A stretch of DNA of 64,000 bases from Chiua virens (Eukaryota > Basidiomycota > Agaricomycetes > Boletales > Boletaceae): assembly GCA_019787685.1 (NCBI GenBank), contig JAHNUO010000042.1, forward strand, positions 95,077 through 159,076. Reading direction: 5' to 3'. The notes below the pieces were generated by a model. The model saw nothing but the letters and a program-made list of their open reading frames with translations, was not told where the DNA came from and searched no databases. Both the position numbers and the translations under genes were made by a program. This document shows positions 43,501 through 55,740 of this stretch, piece by piece; positions within the stretch are counted from its first letter, which is position 1, and each line of letters starts with the position of its first letter.

Positions 43501-44345
43501 CTTCAGCTTATCGACGAGGTTGGAGATGAGGGGAAGGGGGTAGGCGTCACGAACGGTGTGTTCGTTAATGTAGCGGTAGTCCTGGCAGGGGCGGAGTTTG
43601 CCGTCCTTTTTCTTGACAAAGAAGAAGGGGGAGGCTTGAGGGGAATTTGAAGGGCGGATCTTGCCGCTGGCAAGGTGTTCGTCGATAAAGTCGTCGGTGG
43701 CCTTGCGCTCGTCAGGAGACAAGGGGTAGACCTTTCCGACCTTGGGTTAGAAGGTGTCCTTTAGGTGGATCTCGTGATCACAGGACCTAGAGGGGGGCAT
43801 CTGAGTGGAGGGTTCCTTTGCGAACATGGATTTGAATTCCGAGTATTCCGAAGGGAGGGTGACCTTGGCTTTGGTGGCTGTGGCTGCAAGGGCGGTAGTG
43901 TTGGTGAGCTTCTCCGGTAGAGTGGTCCAAACGAAGTGTTGACCCGCGTGCATGATGTGGTTCACAGAGTGTTGCACAGATTGGGTTGTGAAATAGTGCC
44001 CAGTTTCGGTGCTGAGGTAGTCGAAGATTTTGCCGTCCCAGATGGGATCAACGTCGATGTGGCAGGTCGGGATGACCGGCAGGGGGTGAGTGAGCTTGGC
44101 GGAGTGGCAAGGTTCATCGTGGGTGATAGGGGGGAAGTTGGGTTTGGGAGTGGTGATGGTGATGGTTTTGGTGACCCAGTCAATGGTGGGGTTGGTCACC
44201 TTAAGCCAAGGGAGGCCAAGGATTATGTTCTCAGAACCACAATGGATGATGTGGAACTTTACACATTGGAGTACTCCGCCAAGAGCAATCTGGAGGGTGG
44301 TGGTGAACTTGATGTCACCATTCTTGTTCGAGGTTGTTTCAGGTC
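40600..44345 (-). pseudogene. Ty3/gypsy pol (protease end, RT, RNase H, integrase, chromodomain), degenerate
   Basis: Domains in transcription order: the end of an aspartic protease (IILGLPWLKVTNPTIDW, 44200-44345), reverse transcriptase with YMDDLLIF near 43290, and RNase H (DGVLLQTDSNGDW ... FSDHKNLTYF). Then integrase with an HHCC finger (HHDSHTAGHPGFL ... CTLCEQHK), a DDE core (DLITDLPV, SDRGPQFAS, NQEVEMYL), and a chromodomain (RKFLIRWKGYSTSDDSWEPE near 41030-41090). In-frame stops lie near 43747, 42609 and 41283, with frameshifts near 43315 and 42915. The protease has lost its DSG active-site end, and gag is missing upstream. The chromodomain places it among chromodomain-bearing Ty3/gypsy elements. 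It cannot make a working polyprotein. Confidence 0.85.
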
Positions 44346-44639
44346 TTGTTGTAACTGATCATTCTGACCCATTGTTGTTGACTTTAGGGGTCCACTGGTT
44401 GGTTGATGTTAAGAGCGACTGATAGGCCAACAGCAACAAGGTGGAACTTACAGAGAGAGAACAATGGATACACATATGTGATGTGGGTTCCCTTTCAATG
44501 GCACAGCATCTTCCCAGATCACTGATCACAGATCTTGTGCGTAGCATCACCAATAGGTCCAATATTAATTTGGTTATATCAAACTTTCCCAGCTCTTTCC
44601 CAACTGATTATTGTTTCAGATCAGCTGCTGTCTCAATAT

Positions 44640-45290
44640 GTTGTCATGTGCCCTATCATTGAAGGTAATAAATCCCAGCTGTAGTGCAATACTCAGGGGG
44701 ATTGAAAAGAAATAGAAAGAGGGTGAAGGAATGCGATTCCATTTGACCCAGGGACAACACTGAGTTGGTGAATGACAAGAAATGGTTTTTGAGTAGTCTG
44801 AGATGAATCCGGGGCAAATCCAGATTAAAATGGATAGAAAGGTGGACATGGCAGTCTGATCCGGATTGAGAAAATACGAGGAGAGCAAGAAAATGAACGT
44901 CAACTGAAAACGATGTGAGACAGATGCACACGGGCAAAAAGCTACTGTATTTTGACAATACAGTGAATTTATAGTCCTTGGGAATACCCTCAGACTCGTT
45001 CTAAGTAAGGATAATAATAAAAAGAAGGTTTTCGTACGGTATAAAGTTCGAGAGGCACCTGAATGTCCCTGCAAGGGCTGCGTGACATGGTCTAGCCAAT
45101 GCTAAGTATGAATAAGAAGCATCAAAAATAAAATAAAAGAGTCCAAGGCAAAACGGGTGCAGATACAGCAATCCGGATGAATTCACACAAGCAGATAGAT
45201 CGGGATTGGGATCGGGTGACGATGGGGTGCGGAAACGTGCTATGCGAGCACAGGGAATACCTATTCCCTACATCGTCTCCCTTCTTTTCA
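44640..45290 (-). repeat. Possible 5' LTR of the pol element
   Basis: On the minus strand a TATA-like GGACTATAAATTC near 44966-44978 is followed by a TATTGTC stretch, laid out like the LTR at 39869-40480. It lies just upstream of the truncated pol, in the right orientation. The ends are not clear. Confidence 0.35.
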
Positions 45291-45830
45291 GCAGAGTAAA
45301 TCAAGGGTGAGTTTTTCCTTCTATATTTCCTTCCCAGTACCCAGATAAATTTGATTTCTGCATCCTCCCCTTCTACCAGCCCCATGATGAGCCCGATTAG
45401 CATAAAGTCCAGCATGGCATTTTCTGTTGCTGTGCACAGTGGCAGCTGGGCTCCACTGAATCCACTCTCAGTTTATTTGCCTCCTTTCCCCCCACATTAT
45501 CAAAATGTCACAAGAGTCCCACCACCCAAGGACTCCTGACCACCCAAAGCATAGTTCCTCCATTAGCTTTTTGACCTGCTACAATTTTTACGGATGCACT
45601 TGATGAATCATATCTCAACCAGCTTAGTAAGTAGATTGATCCCTTCTAATCCAGAATCATGAGTGACATTTCAAGAATCATACAATGGTACCACTGAGTA
45701 CCTTGTACAGGTGTTGAAAGCACGCTGAGAGGGCCAGGAAACCTTGGTATGGATGTGGTGTTCATACTACAGCAGTTACTCACACTGATTTGTATTATAG
45801 AAATTATCCCCTGTTTCAGAGGAACAATTT
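45291..45830. other. Spacer, nothing recognised
   Basis: No gene, repeat or transposon signature was recognised. Confidence 0.4.
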
Positions 45831-46450
45831 GACATTATCAATTACCTCATTTCTCAATATCCAAGCATTTGGGGCAAACTGCAGTCAGTATTGACCATAT
45901 TGTCTGCCAATCACACTAAAAAAAAGACCAGATTCTCCTACTTCAGTGATTGCAGCCTGCTTTTTGTGAAGTGGCCAACAGATGTACATGAATATTCGAT
46001 CAACACCCTAGATGAAATGTTGACTCAGGAGGAGAAGTACCTTCCCTTCCCCAAAGGCCTTCTATATGCCAAAATCTACCACAACAAGGAGCTAAGAGTG
46101 GGGAAAAATAAGATTGTCCCCAATGTTTCATTGTTGTTTGGGGTGAAAGATGGCTGATCCACTCCAATATCCCAGTTGTCTGTCAAGTCGCATTCACTCA
46201 GACATCCATGGACACTCAAAATGGTCTCATCTCTCTTGCAAAATCATTCAAATCCATTTGCATGGCTATCCTTGTTGTCATTGAGGAAGATAGGCCTTAC
46301 AAGAGCCTGATGTGGAAAAACACAGTATGGAAGACCCTGTCACATGAATATCTGGATTATGGTGCATTCATAAATGCAAGCTCTTACTGCAGTGGTTTGC
46401 CCAACTACAGAGAAATACTATTGGACAATAACAAAGGTGAGTCATAGATA
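45830..46450 (+). pseudogene. Decayed unrecognised coding region
   Basis: Two neighbouring frames look protein-like and can be read as one broken product. One contains SIWGKLQSVLTILSANHTKK, TDVHEYSINTLDEMLTQEEK and KNKIVPNVSLLFGVKDG, then a stop near 46156. The other contains TQNGLISLAKSFKSICMAIL and ASSYCSGLPNYREILLDN, then a stop near 46447. I do not recognise the family. It sits among transposon relics and is probably transposon-derived. Confidence 0.35.
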
Positions 46451-48429
46451 AGAGCATAGCCTTGCACAGGTATCTGGTGGGTATAAGTCATGATGAGTAA
46501 TGTGTGAATACACATGTAGGAATCAAGTCATAAGAAGTGTAGTTGTGTGAATGGGCTATGTTTATGTGGCAGCCAATAGGATATGGTCCTGCGAACAGCC
46601 TTGTCATGAGGCATGAGTGTCAGAAAAGATTGAAGGTATAATCCATATGAGGGTGAAACATTGAGATCGTAACAGTACCCTTGATTTCCTACCAAACTAC
46701 TTTTCTCATATCACTTTGGTCATTCAATGAAGACATCTTGCTAGGAGTCAAGATGACAAGTCACAACCAATACGACGAATGGGTCACTGCGACCTTCTGG
46801 GGTTTGAAGCACCGTCATGAGAGTGACTTGGAGGACAATGAGAACAGTGAGGACGATGACACTTCAAAGAAGGCCAAGATGGTTTGAAATCATACTATTC
46901 ACCAGACTCTGTCACTATCTAGCATCTTTTCCCCCCCAATATGTATCCAAGCTCTCATGATGTTGCACATACGCAGTTATCACTATACTCTGACTGTGAC
47001 TAACAACGCATGCATGCATTTCGGTTTTGGTGCTGAGTATCCAGGTGAGATGAGTACATAAAATGTGACTGATTGCTCTCCACAAGCCACAATGAGCAGT
47101 TGGTACACCGCTGCAACACGTAAACAGTCAACCCCCCTACCTGCCCTTGTCTGGCACACAAGGGAATATATAAGGTTGGTTGTCATTTTTCTTGCTAACT
47201 GAGATGCCTCCTCAGACAACCAGAAATTGTGCTGATCAAGACATACCTGGCTTCTGTGAACCAATGGGCTCTGATGGTGCTGGTAGTGTTGATCCACCAA
47301 CTCTTGTGTCTTCCATGCTTCAAAACAGCATTGAAAGTACGGAAGAGATATTCAACCTGGACAATATTGCAAGCAACAAAGAAATGTCCATCCCCAGGCC
47401 TCGAGGGGATCAATATGCTGACAACTTGCACCCAAACATTGTGACTGACCCACTTACAGAGACCTAGTTGTCTTAGAAACAAGCGAGTTCACAGACAGCA
47501 GCAGATGTCACGTATTTCTTCCCAAAGGACAAGGCTGTTGGTAATTGGGTTTTTTGTGTTATATGCAAGTAAGTTACTACTCAAAGTTCTATTGCTATGG
47601 ACTACCTTCCAATCCAAGCATTGGCTGTGCCTTGTGAGTGAGTATTCTCATCAGGTGGTGAAACCATGATGAAACAGTGAAACCAGATCAGTCCAGTCCT
47701 GATGGAAGCACTGCAAATGATAAAGTTTTTCCTTAAAAAAGAATGGCTAAACTTTACCAAAGGGTGGGTGACGTCAATGGCAGAGATGGCTATCAATATA
47801 AATGATGATGACATTCTGGTGGCAATTGTCACAAATAACATGAACTGTGACAGGGTGGGACTGTTCATCAATCACATCATTGGTGTGATTGGAGATGAGG
47901 AAGGTGATGATGGTGACAATGCTACAGCTACTGTTGATTCACACAGAACCTGAGTATTTGCATGGTAACTTAGCTCACTCACAAATGTGGTAGCACTAGT
48001 GGAGATTGCACTGTAAATCAAGTTAACCATTGACAACCTGTACTAAGTAACTAAGGCCTGGTTTGGACTCCAAATTGAATGTGATTCAAAATTCAAAATT
48101 CAGAATTTACCACTCACATGACATCAGCATGTGATGGAAAGCAATGGTATGACCGAATTGGGACATTCCTTGGACTCGGACATCACAAAATGGACATTGA
48201 CATTGACATTGACAGTGACCTAGAAGTACAGTACGATCCCAATGAAATCCATGCCATTGTACATCTCCAAACTTGCCGTCAATGTCTCCTTCTCTTCTTG
48301 ACAATTGTTCTTGCACAGATTACTCAGATCTCGAACCAAGTTCTGCGACCCCACATATTCCATACCACACCTCCATCCTTACTGGCCATGCATGGGTGCT
48401 CAAGCTCATGAATGGACACCCTGATCGTA
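46451..48429. other. Spacer with scattered short frames
   Basis: Short Asp/Glu-rich frames (46681-46887, 47180-47467 and 47702-47953, all +) may be remains of a transposon accessory gene, but none carries a recognisable domain. No tandem repeat was seen. Confidence 0.35.
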
Positions 48430-49420
48430 TCAAGACAAATCTTGGTGTGTCCCTTGATATTTTTTTGGCTCTTGTTGTTGTCGTTAAGCAGAATGGCATC
48501 ATTGATTCATGACTCTACACAACTGGTGTTTTAGTAGAAGAACAGGTTGCAATCTACCTCTATACCTGTGTCACAGGTTTGTCTTCACGCCTCGTTGGTG
48601 AACAATTTCAATATTCAACAGATACAGTGACCAAGTACATAGATAACCTGATATTACAGTCCATTTTGAATCTTACTTGTTGTATTTTCATCTTCACTGG
48701 CAGATACTTCAAACTCCTTGCAGAATTCTTCTTATCTCCCACATTTTATGATGCACATGTATGCTTTCCCACCTCTCACATGCCAATGGCACCAAGATTC
48801 TCGACAACCCTCACTTCTGGTTCTTCAACAGATGTATTGGAGTGGTCAATGGAACCCATATCCATGTCTTCTCATTGACCAGTGAACATCCCTTCACGCG
48901 TAACCACAAGGGGTATCTCTCTTAAAGTTGCCTGTTTGCTTGCAATTTCAATTTCAACTTCATTTATTCACTGTGCAGATAGGATGGATCAGTTGCCAAT
49001 AGCACACTTTGGAGGAATGCAGTTGGAAATGATATTGAGATGCCCAATGGTAAATATATTCTAGGAGATGCTGGGTTTCCATCGTGTGATGCCCTTCTCA
49101 TTCCATACCATGGTGTGTGCTACCATTTAAAGGAATGGCACCAGGGAGGGATTGGGTACATATGATCATAGTTGTGTGTCAGCAGATTGATCTAATCCAA
49201 CTATAACCCAAGGAATGCACATGAGCTCTTCAATCTTCAACATGCCACACTCTGCAACATCATTGAAGATATTTTTGGGGTATTACAGTGCCAATGGTGC
49301 ATCCTCAACTTCCCCCCAGAGTATTCCATGGATATTCAAGCATGTATACCCACAGGACTGTGCACCATCCACAACTTCATCAATCACTTTGATCCCAATG
49401 CATTCTATCACACAAATTTT
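48430..49420 (+). pseudogene. PIF/Harbinger transposase relic
   Basis: Three blocks recur in the order expected of Harbinger (HARBI1/ALP1-like) DDE transposases. First is an N-terminal helical block (SSRLVGEQFQYSTDTVTKYI). Next is GVVNGTHIHVFSLTSEHP near 48838, where the first catalytic Asp has become Asn, followed by GDAGFPSCDALLIPY near 49065. Last is NAHELFNLQHATLCNIIEDI then FGVLQ near 49212, which carries the terminal Glu. Stops and frameshifts separate the blocks, for example near 48513 and 48923. The relic cannot encode an active enzyme. Confidence 0.65.
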
Positions 49421-50440
49421 GATTGGTATGAGTTGATGCAGCAGTTTGAACAGGATCTTCCAATCAACTCGGATGGTGATAATCAAGATGAATATTTTGT
49501 GGGAGACAGGAACGAGATGGTGTCTGCAGGTTTGTGACATGATGGAATTGCACAGGCAATGTGGGACGATTACACAGCAGAATGCAGACGATGTGGGATA
49601 CCATTGCCAACATCAGGAATTTAGCACTCTGCTTAGTCACCTTTCCTCACCCTTTCTGTACTTTTTTCTCACGACCGAGTTTGGCATGAAGTGTAATAAT
49701 ACCATTAAGTGCATTCAGCACAACTAAGTTGATCAGGGTTGTTTCCAATCATATGATAATTCGGTTCATTGCACATCAAGCAGGAGAAGTACAATTAATG
49801 GTATTATGTATAGCTAAGCAAACAAGCCAAAAAAATACTAGTATGGATATGGAGCATCACACTAGTAAAATTGCTGGTAGTAGCAAGTGCCTGAGAAGGA
49901 AGGTGGAGGTCTGAAGGTAAATCCGAGTCAGCACTAACCAGTACACTCTGCCACAGGGACAAAGGTAATGATACTATTGATACTGGCACGGCGATGGTCA
50001 GTACAACTGGGAAGGGGCAGTGGGTTACATTGACAATACCGTCTCAACAACCATAACCATAGTTGCTACCAACTGAGTGACAGTAGCGTTGTTGTTCAAA
50101 ACCATTGGTTGTTGGGGCCTGGGATGATCCAGACAATGCTGAGGATGGGAAAATGTAAGTAATCGGGAGCCTGATGTTGAGGGAGTAGCACCTTACTGGG
50201 TCGACAGTGTCAGTCTTCATAGCCATATATAGTAGGTGGCATGTGGGGGATCCCAGCAATGCAGAGGATGATGAAGTAGCGAAGGGAAATTTGAAAGGCA
50301 TAGGTACACACCATCAACCTTTTAGGTGGAGGAGATATGGAGGGGCCACACATCCATTGTGTGAACATATTGACATGGAATATGCATCTGGGTGCCAGAT
50401 TAACACTGAGAGGGGAAAGAAAGTGATATGAATATGTGAG
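49421..50440. other. Spacer, nothing recognised
   Basis: AT-rich sequence without a domain-bearing frame. It may include the 3' end of the Harbinger element, but no terminal inverted repeat was identified. Confidence 0.35.
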
Positions 50441-50449
50441 TCATGGCAA

Positions 50450-51780
50450 ATGCAAAGTGATGAGGGACTAACTCACAGTGGGGTGTATGATATGACATTG
50501 ATGGTGGAGGGATCAAAAGTGCCAAGGGATGTGCTGCAAGTGCCTGGACATGCAGGTGCAGCATGTCACAGTGGAGGAAGTGAGGAGACTGGGGGACTCA
50601 CAACAAACACATTGATGTCACATCGATAGTGGGTGAGCTGGCACGAAGTGGCAAGGTGAGGCAAGGGAAGTGTCTGGGCCTGCAGGTGCAGTGAGTTGCA
50701 GTAGAATGACGAGGGAACTCACGATAAGAACATGCCATGCCATCATATTGGTGGTGAATAGGTTGTGAACAGGGAATGGTGAGGAAAGTGTCTGGGCCCA
50801 TGGGTGCAGTCAGTCGTAATACAGGATGCAACAAGGCTAGGGAACTCACAATAAGAACGCACTGATGTTGCATTGAGGGTGAATACGTCGTGATGGCAGG
50901 GAATGGCAGTCATATACCGCTCCATTCTCCGTTCCTCCAGATATAACTCCATTCTCTTAGACCATAACTCCAGGTCGATCACCCTCAGGACGCAACTCCA
51001 TGATCCCGGACCTCCATTACATATATATGTTTCCTCTTTTATTTTAGTACATAACCTGTGTCTCGCTTATGAGCACAGCTCCAGCTTTCTCAGTACCTGA
51101 CTTACCTCCGGCTATGTAGTTTCCTGATCTTCCGTCTTACTCAGTTCTTACCAACTCCATTACTAATCTCCATTCCACTCCAAGTATATAAACTGTAGTA
51201 CCCCGACTGTGTACCCTTAGTCTGAATATTAGTTTATTTGTATGACTCACTCTGAAAACTCCATAAGACCTTGACAGTCTTTACTCCGCTCGACTCCACT
51301 TTATGTGTTGAGTCATATATCTACCTCTGTTCTCCGCACGTCTGAAATATAGGGACAGACTGTGACAAGGGCGCACCACATACGGTGAAGCCAAGTCCCG
51401 TCCAACACTACAACTCCAGAGATCCAGAGTTGGCTACCTCCGAGTCACATGGTCTCTAACAATGGTGAGGGAAATGTCTAGGCCCACAGATACAGTGAGT
51501 CACAGTAGTGGACACAATGAGACTAGGGAACTCACGATAAGAACATGTCAATGTTGTATTGATAGTGGATAGGTCTGAAGTGGCGAGGAAAGGCAAAGAA
51601 AGTGTCTGGGCCCACAGCTGCAGTGAGCCAGACAGTAGCCCAGCAAGCAAGGTAGTGGGACCAAATTGGAAAAGAAGGCATCTGCATATGTGGAGCAGAT
51701 CAGGGTATCACGATATGCAAGCAGTGGGGAGAATCACAAGGTAGCAAAAGACTCACAATAGAGCACACTAATGCAGTGTT
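50450..51780. repeat. About 125-bp degenerate tandem repeats
   Basis: The phrase GGGAACTCACGATAAGAACA and its variants recurs at about 50593, 50711, 50840, 51526 and 51738. GTGTCTGGGCCCA followed by a TGCAGTGAG tag lies about 80 bp after each. Roughly six units are present. The array is split by an inserted element at 50907-51460. Confidence 0.65.
50907..51460 (-). mobile_element. Solo-LTR-like insertion (about 554 bp) with AATGG target duplication
   Basis: The 125-bp array is interrupted exactly here. AATGG occurs at both borders (50902-50906 and 51461-51465), as expected of a 5-bp LTR-element duplication. On the minus strand the insert starts (T)GTTAGAGACCATGTG. On the + strand it has a TATATAA box near 51186. 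It contains several CTCCA(T/G)-rich stretches and no coding frame. Confidence 0.6.
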
Positions 51781-52706
51781 GAAGGTTCCAACTGAATGAA
51801 GCAAGATGCTTGAAAAGCAAAGGTTTCTGGATGGAAATGAGTTAACATGATGCTCAAGCCAGTTGAGATGAGCTAGTTTACATTGTCTTTGAGCACGGTA
51901 TTGAATGCCTGAATAACATGTGTGGAATGCCACCATTCCAGTGGATTGATGAGTCTGTGACATCTGCTATCTTCTTCTTTGCCTGAACTTTACAGACTGA
52001 CAGCTTCTTCAAACTCACTACCAACAAGATGACATGAGATAACAAGACAAAGAGATCATCATTAGACATATGAAGGTATGCTGTGATCCAGATGATGGGG
52101 ACCCTGGGTATGCAGATACAGTGAGCCATGGTGGAGAGAACGCAGGAGGCAGGGACTTATGATAGGAACTGTTAATGTGAAGAAGTGAAACAAACGAGAA
52201 GTCTGTTGACTCACCAAAGGCATTAGATTTGCCATGTTTGGTGATGTGACAAGGCAGATATCTGTACATCATGAGACATGGGAGGGGTGGCAAGGTGGAG
52301 AATGTCCAGGTAGCATGTGCGACATGTCAGACAAGGATAAAGTAAAACAGCAAGGGCATGAGGTTTTGTGAACCCAAGGAAACTGGGTAAAGGCATACAG
52401 CACACTGCAGGATTGGAAAAAATGTCAACATACTACCAATGATGCCCAATGCAAGAGATGGGATGAACTGAGAAGTCTACTCACCAAACTGTATGTGATT
52501 AAGTTCACCACAATCCATTGTCCAACAACTTCAAAAAAGGGGGGTAGGATATTCATTTCATTCATGGGCAGAGGATCATACATGTGCAGTAGGGTCAAGG
52601 TCATGAAGGTGAAGGTGTGTGAGTGTCATTCAAGGTCAAAAGAGGAAGGCAAGGAAGGGATAGGATCAAGACTTGGCAAACAAATCATTCCGGTTAGCTG
52701 AATAAC
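51781..52706. other. Spacer, nothing recognised
   Basis: No gene or transposon domain was recognised. Short frames on both strands look random. Confidence 0.4.
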
Positions 52707-55700
52707 CTAGCTAGCAATTTCAAAAGTGTGATGGTCAGCATATTTATTCATGTAGAATGTGCGGAACACATCATAGCAGTGTTGGGGTCTGATCTGACAG
52801 GAGATGGGGTGGGTTCCATACATGGGAATTAGATGGGCAGTATGATAAATCGAGTTGAGGTGGATTACAGCATACTCAGGTAAATGGTTATGAAGGGAGG
52901 ATGGATGGACCTTCTACATCTCGGTATCCTCGTCAGGACCATTGCCAATTTTTTCCAACCATTGGATAATGGCACAAGGGAAGTACTTCCCATCTCGACA
53001 GGTGAAAGTGTAAAATGCATACACCCAAGCGATGTCAAAAGCATCCATGTTGGTCACTTCGGGGTTGTTTGCATTTGTCATAACAAACACACAGTCTTTG
53101 CAGGCACCTTCCTTTCTCCAGAGCAGCATGGAATGAATCAGTTCCTTTTGCATCCCCCCAATCCCACTTAAGTTGCTGGGTACAAAGAAATACAATGTTG
53201 CAGAGTTATACATGTCAATGCAACCATCGTAAAAAGGAAATTGTATGATGCGAAGGCAACGGACGACGACGAAGATGAAATGACAAATGCGAAGCCATCG
53301 GATGATGACGAGAATAGAATGAGTAAGTGTGATGCCATTGGAAGATGATGAGAAAAGAAGAACGTAAGCATTGGGTAAAGCTGGTGTGGAGTTACAAAGG
53401 TCAAAAGGGAACGAGTACGGATGAACATACAAGGATACCTAGGTATTGAGTGAAGTGAAGAAGTACAAGCGAGATGAAAGAAAGAATTGTAACACTAAGA
53501 GTCCTAGAGACTGCTGGACGATCCGGAATGAAAAGTGGTTGATGTAAAAGTATCTGGGTGGAGGCGAGGCAATGAGAGTATTGATCCAAGTAGATGAGAC
53601 GCAGAGGAACGATAGGACGAGGTAAAAGAGAAACTATCCAGCTCACTCACACACGGGAGAGTAAACAGGAGATCTCCTGAATGCAGAAAGACAATATTTT
53701 TGTGTTAGAAACATGGTTTTATAGTCCTGGGTATAACCCAGGACTGTTAAAGGTAATCCGACCCTAAGTAAGTGTACAGGATCGACGTAGGGTGAGTATG
53801 CTAAGAAGGAGTGTCAAACCTTGTAGATGACAAAGAAAGGAAAGGTGTTAGGATAGTAATGACCTTAATAAGGCCAAATCGAGTAGAACAAGTCAAATTG
53901 GATGAAGCAGAATACGTACGAAGGAACCGGATTGGATTGCATTGACTCGGATTGGACTCGGATTGGATTCGGATGATCTGTAAACACTAGGAATGAAACC
54001 GGGCTGGCACGAAGTCGATGGCGGATGAGATAGGAGGTGATATGACATGATGAAGAGCGAGGAAAATGTATCCTACAACCGTAGGGAGTATCTAACTCCT
54101 ACAGCGCCTTTGAATCATTGCCAGTCCATTGTTTGAAATGCCGACCTTGAGGGAAGCATCACAATCCAGTAAAGGGGGCAACCACTGCAATTCTGTATAG
54201 CTATTAGTACCATCAACATCGGAAAATTGATCAGCTTACCAGCAGTCAATTTCATCCATAATTCAACTTGCTTCCATTTTGAATGATGAGTGGAGATGTG
54301 AGAACAAACCCAGGAGTTGATGGAGAATGTCCAGCGCAATGAGCTGATGAATGTCCACTCAGGGGAAATCATTTGTAAATGGCTAATGAGTATTTAGCAA
54401 GCAAAAGGTTTGATAGCAGCTATACACATACAATAATATCACCAACAATGCCATACTTGACCCACAGAGTATCCAGGTCACTTGTTCTAAATGCAACTTC
54501 GTTGAACATATAGTTGCGGTCAACAGCATCTTCATCTAAATTCTTTTTTGATGTAATACTAGTGCATCCTGGTGAGCTTGACAGACATTATTCCCAGTGG
54601 CAACTGAGACAGTAGTCTTGTCACTACCCCAAATGATGGGCACAAATGTACTACTGATCATGCATTCATCTTCCATAGTAATAAGATCCTGTACCAATCA
54701 TGTAAACACATCAGTGATTAATGATTGCAGACATATGACCCACCACCTGCTCCCAGGCCCATTCACTGGACATGAAGTTGTTGTAATGTTGGGATTGGTT
54801 ATGTGTTGAGAACTCTTCAAATGGTTGAAGGTCCATTTTGTCTTTGAAACTTGGATTCCCGAGGATTTTGTGAACCACCTCGCAGGGATCATGGTACCAG
54901 ATGTCATACTTCTGTTGCATCCATTTGGGAGGATTGACATCAGGTACCTCACCTAAGTAGCTTGCAGAAAAGCTCCACCACTTGACGTCCCCAACCACCA
55001 TAGCATCAATGACCTTGTGAAGGTAACAGTGATCTCAGAATGGGGGAGCAGCACCATGAGGATACAATGAGCTGGCCCATAGGTCCAGAAGGGAGTCTAT
55101 CTTCAAGTTGGCTGTGGACATTTGACACTTTGAATAGAGAAATTCTACGGTCTCAATTAAAGTTGATCGGTGTAAGGGAACCAGTCGTTTTGATTGCTGA
55201 CAGCAGTGGGAGGTGATCCAGGCAGGAGAAAGTTCCCTTCCTTGTCACACAGTAAAGCTATATGTAAAAAACAGCTTAAACCACTGCAAGCCTTTGGTAA
55301 AAAGCTGAAACATACCAGTAAGCTTAGGATGATAGGATCGATAATACTTGTTATGTGGACCGAAGTAATTCACATTCAGGTCAGGCTCAGCATCGAGGAC
55401 TTCCAGGAACCTGTACCCTTTATCAAAAATATCCCTCACCTAGCCACTCTCATCCACTTCACTATTGCTGTAGGCATTGGCATGAGTTGGTGAGTGTGGA
55501 GGAGAGGTTTCGGGATGTGATGAACCAGCGGGTAACTCAGAAGAACTCTCGGGTAATTCGGGAGCAGGAAGGTTCAGTGGAGGTGTCGAAGCAGGGTGAA
55601 GTAACTGGACATGCACCATATGACCTCTAAGTGATTTGAAAAACTGCTTGCATCCTGGGTGGGTGCAAGGGATTTGGAATACTTGTGTGACCGGGAAGGC

Positions 55701-55740
55701 ATCTTGAAGGGTACTTGCAGGGTGCCAGACTAAGTGATAT
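52707..55740 (-). pseudogene. Plavaka (CACTA-like) transposase relic, split by an LTR
   Basis: Transcription runs right to left. Near 55700-55620 is an N-terminal C2H2-type finger (CTHPGCKQFFKSLRGHMVHV). At 54990-54740 is the block LGEVPDVNPPKWMQQKYDIW ... SSEWAWEQ. Near 54700-54600 is FVPIIWGSDKTTVSVATG, and near 54165-54110 is PQGRHFKQWTGNDSKAL. Then comes the LTR at 53488-54103 and about 240 bp of other repeat. The relic resumes at about 53240 with YNSATLYFFVPSNLSGIGG, NMDAFDIAWVYAFYTF and GNGPDEDTEM. It ends EYAVIHLNSIYHTAHLIPMY and FYMNKYADHHTFEIAS with a stop at 52707. These blocks are characteristic of Plavaka transposons of Agaricomycetes. The stretch between NDSKAL and YNSAT is missing, and frames are broken elsewhere. 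Confidence 0.72.
53488..54103 (-). repeat. Solo LTR (616 bp) inside the Plavaka relic
   Basis: A close copy of the 39869-40480 LTR, in the opposite orientation. On the minus strand it begins TGTAGGAGTTAGATACTCCC and carries the same TATA-like box and palindrome. It ends CTTAGTGTTACA, where the other copy ends CTTAGACA. Differences are mostly single-base. No 5-bp duplication flanks it, so the borders were rearranged after insertion or it arrived with neighbouring sequence. Confidence 0.75.

Noticed and set aside
53488..54103. Leader plus gag start of a plus-strand retroelement
   Set aside because: The ATG-containing peptide is antisense LTR. The TATA box, the TG start and the palindrome show a minus-oriented solo LTR instead.
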